Shown: piece after piece, positions 1 through 8,135 of the stretch | Numbering within the stretch: the stretch's first letter is position 1 | Layout of the letters: each line of letters starts with the position of its first letter | Assembly (NCBI RefSeq): GCF_000260115.1 | Contig: NZ_JH651380.1 | Coordinates: 62,001 to 126,000 of the forward strand | Source of the DNA: Galbibacter orientalis DSM 19592 | Lineage (GTDB): Bacteria; Bacteroidota; Bacteroidia; Flavobacteriales; Flavobacteriaceae | Direction of reading: 5' to 3' | Length of the DNA: 64,000 nucleotides | The notes under the pieces: generated by a model | What the model was told of the DNA's origin: nothing | Seen by the model: only the letters and a program-made list of their open reading frames with translations | Databases searched by the model: none | Position numbers and translations under genes: made by a program

Positions 1-635
1 TGTGGTGGAAAATTGGCGTTATCTTCCAAAAAAAATTCTTGTGATTTTTTACAGGAATTACGTTTTGCATCGATTTGGCTCTTTACGATACGATTGCTAA
101 GGTCATTCCCGGCACGATGTAAAAATTCCTGCCGTAATGTTGTTCGTTCTATGTTAATATCTTCCGTAGTTAACAATAAACCATTTAGAATATCTTTAAA
201 CCAAAGTAGGCCATTATGCAAAGCTCGTTGACTCTCACTAGGGATACTTATGGTATAACGTGTATAATGGTAAGCGGTCCCAGCCGTAGCGTCGTTTTTC
301 TCAATGCCTAAGGCCGCTAATTTTTGAGTATTCTTAATACCCTCAGGAAAATGAACACTAGACCTGAAAGCCAAATGTTCAACCGCGTGTGAAATATCCT
401 GTTGGTCAGAAGCTTCTTCATTAAATCCGGCACGTAGCCATAGGTTTAAGGAAATATTAGTTGTTCCTTTAATGGGTTTTAGGTAATAGTTTAAACCATT
501 ATTCAATTGATTGCTGTAAACCGCAGACGTAAGCGTAGAATCTTCTTTATTTAAATTTTCCGGCTCCTGTGCATTAAGGTTGTTTGCCCCTGCCAGTAAG
601 ATATAAACTAGTAAGTAATATAAATAGTTCATCAT
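1..635 (-). CDS. M16 family zinc peptidase, N-terminal part (runs off left edge)
   Basis: The reading frame starts at 635 (a second ATG follows at 632) and stays open to base 1, so about 211 N-terminal codons are visible. A hydrophobic signal peptide (about residues 3-22, ending in NLNAQ) indicates export. The insulinase-family inverted zinc motif HxxEH is present as HAVEH, followed by a typical M16 N-terminal domain. M16 enzymes degrade peptides inside a closed chamber; the predicted site is the periplasm. It begins 9 bases after the susD stop on the same strand, so it is very likely the third gene of the susC-susD operon and should process imported peptides. The C-terminal half is outside the window. 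Confidence 0.85.
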   Translation of the reverse strand, partial: MMNYLYYLLVYILLAGANNLNAQEPENLNKEDSTLTSAVYSNQLNNGLNYYLKPIKGTTNISLNLWLRAGFNEEASDQQDISHAVEHLAFRSSVHFPEGIKNTQKLAALGIEKNDATAGTAYHYTRYTISIPSESQRALHNGLLWFKDILNGLLLTTEDINIERTTLRQEFLHRAGNDLSNRIVKSQIDAKRNSCKKSQEFFLEDNANFPP

Positions 636-644
636 TTGTGAGTT

Positions 645-2033
645 TTAATATCCTGGATTTTGCCCCAGATTAGGGTTTTTGATGCGTTCTTGTTCGGGAA
701 TGGGAAATCGTACATCGGTAGATTCCCAATTAGCATTATTAGCCCCCAGTATGGTAGAAGCTTTGTTGAAGCGGATAAGATCAAACCAACGATGTCCCCA
801 TTCCGTAAAAAGTTCACGCTGTCGCTCTTCCATTAAAAGATCGATAAGCTCTTCTTCTGTAATATTGGAGTTGCTATTTATTAAATCGATACCGGCTCTT
901 GAGCGGATGTGGTTGATATCTGCAATCGCCCCGGAAATGTTTTGACTTTTAACGTGGGCTTCTGCACGGATAAAATATTGTTCAGCCAATCGTAGTACCA
1001 TCGAATATTCCGTGATGTTATTTGAACTATTGGGATCTTTATATTTAAAAGGATAGTAAGCTTCCCGTTCCTCATCATATCCTATCCAGTGAATATAGCG
1101 GAGGTCATTTGTTGTAAAGTTTTCAGGAACATTATCGGTAAGAGTAAATACCGGAAAACTGGAAATAAACAGGTAGCCTTCATTGGTGTTTGATGTTGCA
1201 GAACCTCGTCCGGCAGGGGATAGTTGCCAAATTGCTTCTGTACTATTTTTAAGAAATACTGCATCTAAATCTGAAAGTAGGGAGTAAATTCCCGATTGGT
1301 TAATCACCTGGGTACTGTAATACTCAGCTTGTTCCCAATTTTCTAAATAGATGTGTACTCTTGCCAGGAATGCCATTGCTACATATTTATTCACATAAAT
1401 GCGCTCGCCATCCCGGTATTCTTCCGGTAAAACTTCAGCAGCCAACTGTAAATCAAGTAATACCTGATCATAAATATCAGCTGCCGGCTCACGTATTAAT
1501 GTGGCATTTTCACGATAATCGGTAGTTAACGCCAAAGGAACTTCCCCATATAGGTTCACCAAATAGAAATATGTAAAAGCACGAATAAACCTTGCTTCCC
1601 CTTCAATTCTCTCTTGAAGGCTTGCTGTGATTTGGGTTGAACTTTCCATTCCTTCCAGTAAAGCATTTACTTGGTAAATAATTTTATAGGCACTGTTCCA
1701 AAGGCTTAGGTTGGGAGGATTATTGGGAAGGATTTCATTTTCTTCAAATTCTAAATATTCCAAATCGCTTTGATCATACGCTGTAATTTGGTGAGCACTT
1801 AATCCCGCTAATGCAGTTACACTGCTAGCCCCGCCGTTGCTGAAATTACCAATTCTAAAGAGTTCGTTATAAATTCCCTGCAAGGCGCTTTCTGCCATTT
1901 CATCATTATTAAAAACCTGTTGGTTAACCAGTTTATGAGCAGGAGGATCGACTTCTACAAAGTCTTCACAGGCATAGAGCAGAATGCAAAGACTAAAAAT
2001 CATTGGACGAGCAAAAATTTTATTGAGGTTCAT
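645..2033 (-). CDS. SusD/RagB family nutrient-binding outer-membrane lipoprotein
   Basis: SusD-like lipoproteins cap the SusC channel at the cell surface and capture substrate. The start at 2033 (MNLNKIF) is preferred to the in-frame ATG at 2066, because 2066 would overlap the susC stop and would put 11 residues before the signal peptide. The N-terminus has a lipobox-like LLYACED, giving an acylated Cys. The C-terminal part carries the family signature around RELFTEWGHRWFDLIR, and tetratricopeptide-like helices precede it. About 463 residues is normal length. It sits 10 bases after susC and 9 before the M16 gene, so the three genes are probably one transcript. The substrate cannot be read from the sequence. 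Confidence 0.93.
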   Translation of the reverse strand: MNLNKIFARPMIFSLCILLYACEDFVEVDPPAHKLVNQQVFNNDEMAESALQGIYNELFRIGNFSNGGASSVTALAGLSAHQITAYDQSDLEYLEFEENEILPNNPPNLSLWNSAYKIIYQVNALLEGMESSTQITASLQERIEGEARFIRAFTYFYLVNLYGEVPLALTTDYRENATLIREPAADIYDQVLLDLQLAAEVLPEEYRDGERIYVNKYVAMAFLARVHIYLENWEQAEYYSTQVINQSGIYSLLSDLDAVFLKNSTEAIWQLSPAGRGSATSNTNEGYLFISSFPVFTLTDNVPENFTTNDLRYIHWIGYDEEREAYYPFKYKDPNSSNNITEYSMVLRLAEQYFIRAEAHVKSQNISGAIADINHIRSRAGIDLINSNSNITEEELIDLLMEERQRELFTEWGHRWFDLIRFNKASTILGANNANWESTDVRFPIPEQERIKNPNLGQNPGY

Positions 2034-2043
2034 AATGTTAATT

Positions 2044-5037
2044 TTAAAAGTTAAGTTGAATACCAAGGCTGTATGTTCTTAGATTGGAAAAACTGGCACC
2101 CGTGCCGTTGGTTACTTCAGGATCCATTCCTTGGTAATCGGTAAAAGTGAAGAGGTTTTGGCCGGTAAGAAATAGTTTGGCACCGCGCATTCCTATTTTT
2201 TGTAATGGAGCGCTGGGAAGATTATAGTTTAGAGCAAGTGTCTTTAAACGTAAAAAAGAAGCATCGGTATAGCCCAAAGACGAAGCACTGGCATAATTAT
2301 AAGCTCTTCTGGATTCAGAGGAATTAGAAATGCTTTGATAAGTACTATTATCGGTTAAGGCTTCTGCCACTACCGCACGCGAGTTCCCCAAAGATCCTGT
2401 ATTAAATAAGGTTAACCTGCCTTCTTGTTTAACGAATTGCCATAAGAACTGAAGGGAGAAATTTTTATAGGTAAATTGGTTTTGTATTCCCCCATAATAT
2501 TGACGGTTTTGGTTTTGTACCACTACCTGATCTTCATAGTCAAATCGACCATCGCCGTTTATATCGGCAACCTCATAGAAACCAGTTTCGGGATTAATAC
2601 CTTCATATTGATAGAGTAGGGCAATATTGAGAGGTTCTCCAATACGATACGTATTGGCGTAGGGCGATTCTTCCAGACTGGGATAACTGACCAATTCATT
2701 TTCGGGGAAAGTTAGATTAACTGAAGTTCGCCAGCTGAAATCTTTTTTCTGAAAATTAAGGCTGGTAAATTCCAGTTCCCATCCGCGGTTTTCTACCGTG
2801 GCCGGAAGGTTGGCCTGTACGCTGTTAAAACCGGTTACCCCTGGCAAGGGCAAACCCACCAGTTGATTGGAAGAACGGTTGCGGTACCAACTGATATTTA
2901 AATTTAATCTTTCATTTAAAAAACCTAATTGAAGCGCGGCTTCCAATTTCTTATTAATTTCCCACGAATAATCAGGATTGGCCAGGGCTACAGGATAGAG
3001 CCCTCCCGCTCCCGGAGTAGCTTCATAAGCATCCAGGTAACCATAATCCCCAATTTGATCGTTTCCTGTACTTCCATAACTGGCCCTGAGTTTCCCAAAG
3101 GATAGAAAATCAAGATGATCCATAAAGCCTTCTTCAGTAAATATCCAGGCTGCACCTATTGCTCCAAAATTGGCAAAGCGTTTTCCCGGCCCAAAGCGCG
3201 AAGAACCATCTCTTCTGCCGGTAAGGTTAAGCAGGTATTTATGATCCCAGTTAAGACCTATACGCGCAAATAGGGCATTGTATTTATAAGTAGTAGACTG
3301 TCTTCTACCATTGCTCAGACTTTCTGCGGCTGCAATATTACCAATTAAGGATTCTGATACGTAACCTGTTGCGGTAAACTCAGTAATGCGGCTTTGGTTT
3401 TCCTGAAAGGTGCTACCAATAAGGCTTTCTATTTGAAGCTTATCTAGTTGTGTGGTGTATTCCAGTTGCGGTTCTACAATCCAAGAATTACGTTTTTGTA
3501 AAAGATGGATAGATTGTGCTTCCAAAAATTCCGAGTACAGCGGATTGTAGGATCTTTTAGGAATTTTAAATATTTCTTCACTGTTGTAATTGGTGTATCC
3601 TAAATTGGTTTTTAAGCGAAACCCCTTCAATAATTCATAAGATAGGGATAGGTTGCTAATTAAATTGGAAGCCTCAATCTTACTGGTATTAAAGTAGCCG
3701 TTGAAGGGATTATCTATTCCTGTTTCTATCCATTCTTCCCAGTGAAGGCTTCCGTCTTCGTTAAAAATAGCCGGAGCATTAGGTGCTAAATTGAAGATGC
3801 TGGAAACAAGGCTTCGGTTACCAACAATTTTATTGTTATCCAAACCGTAATTAATCGCAGTTTGTAACTTGAATTTTTGATCTTTTGAATGATGATTCAA
3901 ACTAAGCCCTCCGGTAGCTTTCTGGTAGTTAGCATCTCCCGGATATACGGTTCCCTGTTCTCGAAACCCTCCATTTAAGCGATAGCGCGTAGTTTGGTTT
4001 CCTCCGGTGACGGTAAGGTTAAGATTGGTAATCGCCGCATTACCTCCTAAAATTTCTTCCTGCCAATCGGTATCCCGGTCCTGATCCCATACCAAAAGAT
4101 CGTAAGCGTTATTCTGGGTAGGTTCAGTACCATCATTTTCAAAAGCCCGTCTCCTAATTTGAAGGTATTGCTCGGTATGTAATAAATCTATTCGGTTAGG
4201 TACTTCAGAAAATCCAGAATAAACCTGTACCTGAACTTCTGTCTTTTCAGATTGTCCCTGTTTGGTAGTTATAAGGATAACGCCATTAGCACCTCTAGAA
4301 CCGTAGATCGCCGTGGCATCGGCATCTTTTAAGACTTCTATACTTTCTATACTAGAAACATTTAAGGTGCTTAAGGGGTCTATGCCTGTAAAGCTGAGGT
4401 TACTATTGCTCTCTAGGGGCGAAGAATTGAGGGGCATTCCGTCAATAATATACAAGGGGTAATTCCCTTCTGCCCTTAAACTGTTCTGTCCGCGAATACG
4501 AATAGTAGGGGCGGAACCCGGCAGATCATTACCCGGACTGATTTCTACTCCTGCCATACGTCCTTGCAAAGTTTGCAACGGGCTTACCAAAGGTTGTAGT
4601 TCGATCTCTTCGGCGGTAACTTTGGCAATATTCCCGGTACGTTCCCGCTCGGTAGTGGTATAATAACCGGCATTGATCACGACTTCAGAGAGCGCATCGG
4701 TGTTTTGTTGTAATTGAATATCAGGATTAAAATCCTTGGTCACCACCAGTATTTTGGTGGTGTAACCGATAAAAGAGTAGGAGAGGGTATCGCCTATAGC
4801 GGCGTTAATGCTATATTTTCCTTCTAAATTGGTCATCGCTCCCTGGCGGCTGCCTTTAATAATAATATTTACACCGGGCAAGGGGAGACCTTGTTGATCG
4901 TTTACCGTACCAGTGATGAGCTGCTGAAATCTATTTTCTTTTGTTTCGGTACGGGCTTGTACCTGTATAAGCCCTAAAAAACAGGACAATAGGAATAGGG
5001 GCACTGCCCAAGGGCAGCACGTATAATTATTTTTCAT
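2044..5037 (-). CDS. SusC/RagA family TonB-dependent outer-membrane receptor
   Basis: This 997-residue protein is a TonB-dependent channel that imports ligands delivered by its SusD partner. It has a signal peptide (about 1-29), then a carboxypeptidase-regulatory-like domain (about 40-115, around GVNIIIKGSRQGAMTNLEGK). The plug domain follows, with the SusC signature YGSRGANGVILITTKQG, and then a long beta-barrel ending in an aromatic residue (QLNF), as outer-membrane assembly requires. It is the first gene of a susC-susD-M16 peptidase operon. No anti-sigma or sigma factor gene lies next to it here. The peptidase partner suggests peptide rather than glycan uptake, as in RagAB, but this is inference from context. 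Confidence 0.95.
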   Translation of the reverse strand: MKNNYTCCPWAVPLFLLSCFLGLIQVQARTETKENRFQQLITGTVNDQQGLPLPGVNIIIKGSRQGAMTNLEGKYSINAAIGDTLSYSFIGYTTKILVVTKDFNPDIQLQQNTDALSEVVINAGYYTTTERERTGNIAKVTAEEIELQPLVSPLQTLQGRMAGVEISPGNDLPGSAPTIRIRGQNSLRAEGNYPLYIIDGMPLNSSPLESNSNLSFTGIDPLSTLNVSSIESIEVLKDADATAIYGSRGANGVILITTKQGQSEKTEVQVQVYSGFSEVPNRIDLLHTEQYLQIRRRAFENDGTEPTQNNAYDLLVWDQDRDTDWQEEILGGNAAITNLNLTVTGGNQTTRYRLNGGFREQGTVYPGDANYQKATGGLSLNHHSKDQKFKLQTAINYGLDNNKIVGNRSLVSSIFNLAPNAPAIFNEDGSLHWEEWIETGIDNPFNGYFNTSKIEASNLISNLSLSYELLKGFRLKTNLGYTNYNSEEIFKIPKRSYNPLYSEFLEAQSIHLLQKRNSWIVEPQLEYTTQLDKLQIESLIGSTFQENQSRITEFTATGYVSESLIGNIAAAESLSNGRRQSTTYKYNALFARIGLNWDHKYLLNLTGRRDGSSRFGPGKRFANFGAIGAAWIFTEEGFMDHLDFLSFGKLRASYGSTGNDQIGDYGYLDAYEATPGAGGLYPVALANPDYSWEINKKLEAALQLGFLNERLNLNISWYRNRSSNQLVGLPLPGVTGFNSVQANLPATVENRGWELEFTSLNFQKKDFSWRTSVNLTFPENELVSYPSLEESPYANTYRIGEPLNIALLYQYEGINPETGFYEVADINGDGRFDYEDQVVVQNQNRQYYGGIQNQFTYKNFSLQFLWQFVKQEGRLTLFNTGSLGNSRAVVAEALTDNSTYQSISNSSESRRAYNYASASSLGYTDASFLRLKTLALNYNLPSAPLQKIGMRGAKLFLTGQNLFTFTDYQGMDPEVTNGTGASFSNLRTYSLGIQLNF

Positions 5038-5082
5038 AATTTTGCTGTGGTTTGTTTACGTTAATAGATAATCAAGCCATAG

Positions 5083-5121
5083 CCTTCCCCAACGGACTCC
5101 AATCGCGCGGGGAAGGTTTTT
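5083..5121 (+). terminator. GC-rich hairpin with T-tract upstream of susC
   Basis: CCTTCCCC (5083-5090) pairs perfectly with GGGGAAGG (5109-5116) and is followed by TTTTTGACTTTTT on the plus strand. It has the form of an intrinsic terminator for transcription moving rightwards, away from susC. On the minus strand it would lie in the susC 5' leader or promoter region, where the stem could still form in RNA but has no T-run. Confidence 0.5.
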
Positions 5122-5574
5122 GACTTTTTAGCCTTAGGCTAACTCAAATGTGTGTGGTTTTGTTTATCTAATCTTATAGAGTTTATTTTTAAGGTTAATA
5201 CTTTAGTTTACGTTTTCGTCATTCCTTGCTTGACAAGGAATCTCATCCCGATTGACGCTTTTAATTCTAAATTCACTTTTTTCAATGATGAACATTCGAT
5301 TTACTTTTATCCTCTTTTCTTTTTACCATTGCCGTAAAAAGAAACAAAAAGGTCTAGGCTTACGAAAAAAACATCAGAAAATACTACGGAACGCACCTCC
5401 ACGGATGAAAAGAACTCGCTACGCTCAAACAGCTTTTCATCCTTACCCCACGCTGCTTCCTTGATTTTCAATATTTTTTTAGATAGGCCGTTTTTATTTC
5501 CAGAAAACTTGTCATTCCGGGCTCCGACCCGGAATCTCATCCTGCTTGGTGCTTTTCAGCATTCTCTTCGCATT

Positions 5575-5700
5575 CCCCACTATGGCTTCGATTCATTTTT
5601 CTGTTGAAAAATCACTCAGCCGCCGTTTAAGTTGAGGTCTCTGAGTGATTTCGGAGAAATCGTATCGAAGTGTCCGGTTTTATAGCAGTTAGCTTTTCTA
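5575..5700. repeat. Palindromic repeat unit, copy 1
   Basis: The inner stem is ATCACTCAG (5611-5619) with CTGAGTGAT (5641-5649). An outer stem uses CTTCGAT near 5586 and ATCGAAG ending at 5670, giving an imperfect hairpin about 85 bases long. The unit is followed by GTCCGGTTTTATAGCAGT. Confidence 0.75.
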
Positions 5701-5775
5701 ACTTCAAAAAGCCCAGCGTTCTATTTCCTAGCCTCTAGCGTTCTAACTTCTAATTTCGTACTTCTAACTTCCTTT

Positions 5776-5895
5776 CCCCACTATGGCTTCGATTCATTTT
5801 TCTTTTGAAAAACTACTCAGTCGCCGTTATCATTGTAGGTCACTGAGTGATTTCGTAGAAATTGTATCGAAGTGTCCGGTATTATGATGTTGTAA
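5776..5895. repeat. Palindromic repeat unit, copy 2
   Basis: This is the same unit as copy 1, with a slightly eroded left arm (ctactcag near 5813) facing cactgagtga near 5841. The outer CTTCGATT/ATCGAAG arms are retained, and GTGTCCGG follows. Confidence 0.7.
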
Positions 5896-5967
5896 CTTGT
5901 TCGTCATTCCGGGCTTGACCCGCAATCTTACCCTGCTAGGTGCTTTTCAGCTTTCTTTTTTAATTCA

Positions 5968-6088
5968 CCACTATGGCTTCGATTCATATTTCTTTTGAAA
6001 AATCACTCAGCCGCCGTGATAGTTGAGGTCACTGAGTGATTTCGTAGAAATCGTAACGAAGTGACCGGTTTTATAGCAGTAAGCTTTT
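5968..6088. repeat. Palindromic repeat unit, copy 3
   Basis: The unit repeats with an intact AATCACTCAG (6001-6010) / CTGAGTGATT stem. The outer right arm is mutated to gtaacgaa. It is followed by GACCGGTTTTATAGCAGTAAGC, as in copy 1. Confidence 0.7.
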
Positions 6089-6312
6089 CTCACTTCTAAC
6101 AGTACAGCGGTCTAGCATCTATTTTTTAATTTCTAACGTTTCTTCATTAGTATTTAATTTTAAAAGTTTCTATACTGCATTTTAATCGCACCCAATAGAA
6201 TTCCCCCTTTTGGGGTTAGGGGAAATTCCCACCCATAACCACAGCAAAACGTTGGTTTGGCCGTAGCTTCCCGGACTAGCCGAATGGCATATCCAAATAA
6301 ATTTTTTAAATA

Positions 6313-7284
6313 AAGCTTTTGAGTTATACACTTAATATCTGTTTTATTTGTGACTGATAAAGCGGTTTTTTCGTCACCATTTTTTCCATTGTTTTGTGAA
6401 ATATAGTTTGCTTTGCCTGTGACCGGTTCAACCTGAAACAGAACTCATCAAAGTACTTTTGGATATGCCAATTGCTAACATGCGTGGGGATCGCCCGGAG
6501 CCAGGATTTTACTTGCATGATTATAATATGCAATTCTTTGAAGTTCTTGCCTTTTGAACTTAGTTTTTGTTCGATATTATATGTTTTTTTCAAGGGCTCG
6601 TAACCGCGCCATTTATCGGTTACCACTTTAGCACCGGCACCAATGTGCTCTTCAAAAATAGGCGTCAATGATTTCGAGGAATAATCTTCAATAGACTTGA
6701 CATAAGCCCTTTTAATTTGGTGTTTGTTGTTGAGCTCCACTGCTATGACCGCCTTTTTCTTCTTGGAATCATAGCTACGGCCTTGTTTCCCTTCTTCCTT
6801 TCCTCCAACGGTGAATTCATCAACGTGCACAATTTCTGACAGTGGGTATTGCCGGCTGCTTTCCATAGAGGTCCTTACCTTCTGCATAAAATACCAAGCT
6901 GTTCCCTGGCGGATATCAAAACGTTTTCCCATTTGGATACTCGATATGCTTTTACTACTAGTGGACATTTCGAAAACAATACAAAAGGCCTTTTGTAGAC
7001 CAAATTTCACCTTATGGAACAAAGTATTGGCAGTTGCGCTTTCCACATGTTGGCAATTATAGCATTGATACTTGTAACCTGCTTTTTCACATCCCTTAGT
7101 ATGGCCACACTTCCCACAAGTAAAACCATCTTGCCACTTCATCTTGGCCAAATAAGCCTTACAAGCATCATCATCAGGTAATTCTTTTATAAAGTTTAGT
7201 ATGTTTTGACCTTTGAATACTTCCATAATCCCAATTTTATTGACAATAATATACAGAACTTAAATGACTAACTCAATAAAGCTT
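6313..7284 (-). mobile_element. IS1595-family insertion sequence with imperfect terminal inverted repeats
   Basis: The transposase gene is bracketed by AAGCTTTTGAGTTATACAC (from 6313 inward) and, read from 7284 on the other strand, AAGCTTTATTGAGTTAGTCA. These align with one two-base gap and continue to match through cTTAAtaTCTG/TTTAAGTTCTG. I could not identify an 8-base target duplication outside these ends, so the exact boundaries are provisional. Confidence 0.65.
6324..7226 (-). CDS. IS1595 family transposase (ISXO2-like DDE domain)
   Basis: This 300-residue transposase moves the surrounding insertion sequence. The N-terminus has a zinc ribbon with C37, C40, C55 and C58. The ISXO2-like catalytic domain follows, with HVDEFTVGG around residue 135, VVTDKWRGYEPL around 200, and the characteristic HVSNWHIQKYFDEFCFRLNR block near the end. 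The frame is intact and full length for the family, so the element may be active. It stands alone between the repeat cluster and the defence genes, and no passenger gene lies within its inverted repeats. Confidence 0.93.
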   Translation of the reverse strand: MEVFKGQNILNFIKELPDDDACKAYLAKMKWQDGFTCGKCGHTKGCEKAGYKYQCYNCQHVESATANTLFHKVKFGLQKAFCIVFEMSTSSKSISSIQMGKRFDIRQGTAWYFMQKVRTSMESSRQYPLSEIVHVDEFTVGGKEEGKQGRSYDSKKKKAVIAVELNNKHQIKRAYVKSIEDYSSKSLTPIFEEHIGAGAKVVTDKWRGYEPLKKTYNIEQKLSSKGKNFKELHIIIMQVKSWLRAIPTHVSNWHIQKYFDEFCFRLNRSQAKQTIFHKTMEKMVTKKPLYQSQIKQILSV

Positions 7285-7654
7285 ATCACGGTTTGAGAAC
7301 TGTGATCAATTGCGATTCTAGTTTTAAATAGGAAGCTTGCTAAGAATTTAAGGAAAGAGTATCAACTTATTTTATGAATAAAAATAGGCGTGGAACTCAA
7401 CTTATCGTATAGGAGGCACTGGTATACCCTGCAAACCAATAAGAGAGCCCACGCCATTTAAGCGTGAGCCTTCTACTTATCATCTTGTTTGCATTGAAAA
7501 TTACCAGTTTTCCTATACAAGATTCAAAGCGAAAAGCTTCAATTTTTTTATTTGAAGATTCGCAAAATTAATAAATCGAAGCTAATATAATAAATTTTTT
7601 ATTCAATACAAATTTGTATCGAATAGTTTGATTTTTTTTCTCAATGTTTACTCT
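7285..7654. other. 370-base intergenic stretch with possible structured RNA
   Basis: There is no gene. Just outside the insertion sequence is a near-perfect inverted repeat, ATCACGGTT/AACTGTGAT (about 7285-7306). A second segment has GGCGTGG (7387-7393) complementary to CCACGCC (7449-7455). The latter can alternatively pair as CACGC/GCGTG (7450-7466), so two mutually exclusive helices are possible. A/T-rich DNA leads into the regulator gene. Function is unknown. Confidence 0.35.
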
Positions 7655-8008
7655 ATGAGAAAGTATAATGAAAACGAACTTCAATTACTTAATATTCAAA
7701 TAGGCTGTATTCTAAGATATTCAAGATTGATCAAAGGTTTATCCCAACTTGATCTTGCTTTATTATTGGGAACTAATCCCACTATGATTGGAAGGGTAGA
7801 AAGATTTGAAAATGTTAGTAGTTGGGATAAAATTCTTTCTATCAGCCAACAATTGGAAGTTGATTTTTGTAGTTTATTTAAACTTCAGTCAAAACAGGAA
7901 TTATTATCTATCGTAGAGGAATCTTTTAAATTAGAAGACAAACTTACCCAAGAGAAAAAAGAATATTATTCTTCTCTAAAAGAAACTATTGTGAACAAAT
8001 ATAAATGA
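7655..8008 (+). CDS. XRE-family helix-turn-helix regulator
   Basis: This 117-residue protein has an HTH_XRE domain at about residues 10-65, including the helix-turn-helix stretch LSQLDLALLLGTNPTMIGRVE, then a basic, coiled-coil-like tail. The start at 7655 (MRKYNENEL) is chosen over an upstream ATG because family members begin just before the domain. It is the first gene of the defence island and could control it or itself, but no operator is evident. A lone XRE protein could also be an orphan antitoxin; no toxin lies beside it. Confidence 0.75.
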   Translation: MRKYNENELQLLNIQIGCILRYSRLIKGLSQLDLALLLGTNPTMIGRVERFENVSSWDKILSISQQLEVDFCSLFKLQSKQELLSIVEESFKLEDKLTQEKKEYYSSLKETIVNKYK

Positions 8009-8012
8009 TTAA

Positions 8013-8045
8013 TTCCCGTATTTTATGGGAAACCGTAAAGCGCGT
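8013..8045. repeat. GGGAAACCGTAA box, copy 1 (divergent)
   Basis: TTTTATGGGAAACCGTAA (8021-8038) matches the core of the blocks at 13307, 16978 and 17379. TTCCC (8013-8017) can pair with GGGAA (8027-8031). It lies in the leader of the SIR2-Argonaute gene. Confidence 0.5.
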
Positions 8046-8135
8046 TGGAGGTTTTGGGTAGGTTTATAAAATAGATATAACACAACTTGTGGGGTTATGC
8101 TTACGTTACCTGCAAGCTGAAAAAAAACAAACTGA

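Larger units (their letters stand above)
5217..6110. repeat. Cluster of interspersed palindromic repeats, no gene
   Basis: The stretch between susC and the insertion sequence holds at least two repeat families and no convincing gene. Family 1 is a GTCATTCC...GGAATCTCATCC element followed by a conserved TGGTGCTTTTCAGC-type tail. It occurs at about 5217, 5512 and 5903, and the first copy is diverged. Family 2 is a ~125-base unit beginning CCACTATGGCTTCGATTCAT, at about 5577, 5778 and 5968, with an internal ATCACTCAG/CTGAGTGAT stem. Degenerate cttctaac runs link the copies, and another inverted repeat (GGATGAAAAG / CTTTTCATCC) lies near 5402-5440. The long hairpin units and lack of unique spacers exclude CRISPR. 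REP-type elements are the closest known class. Confidence 0.8.

Noticed and set aside
5307-5540. 77-codon minus-strand ORF and overlapping plus-strand ORFs
   Set aside because: They run through palindromic repeats and have low-complexity products without recognisable domains.
5217-6110. Regularly spaced repeats as CRISPR array
   Set aside because: Units exceed 100 bases, contain long hairpins, are not separated by uniform unique spacers, and no cas gene is near.
6300-7300. 8-base target duplication of the IS1595 element
   Set aside because: Sequences outside the inverted repeats do not match at 8 bases; boundaries may be off or the target was altered.
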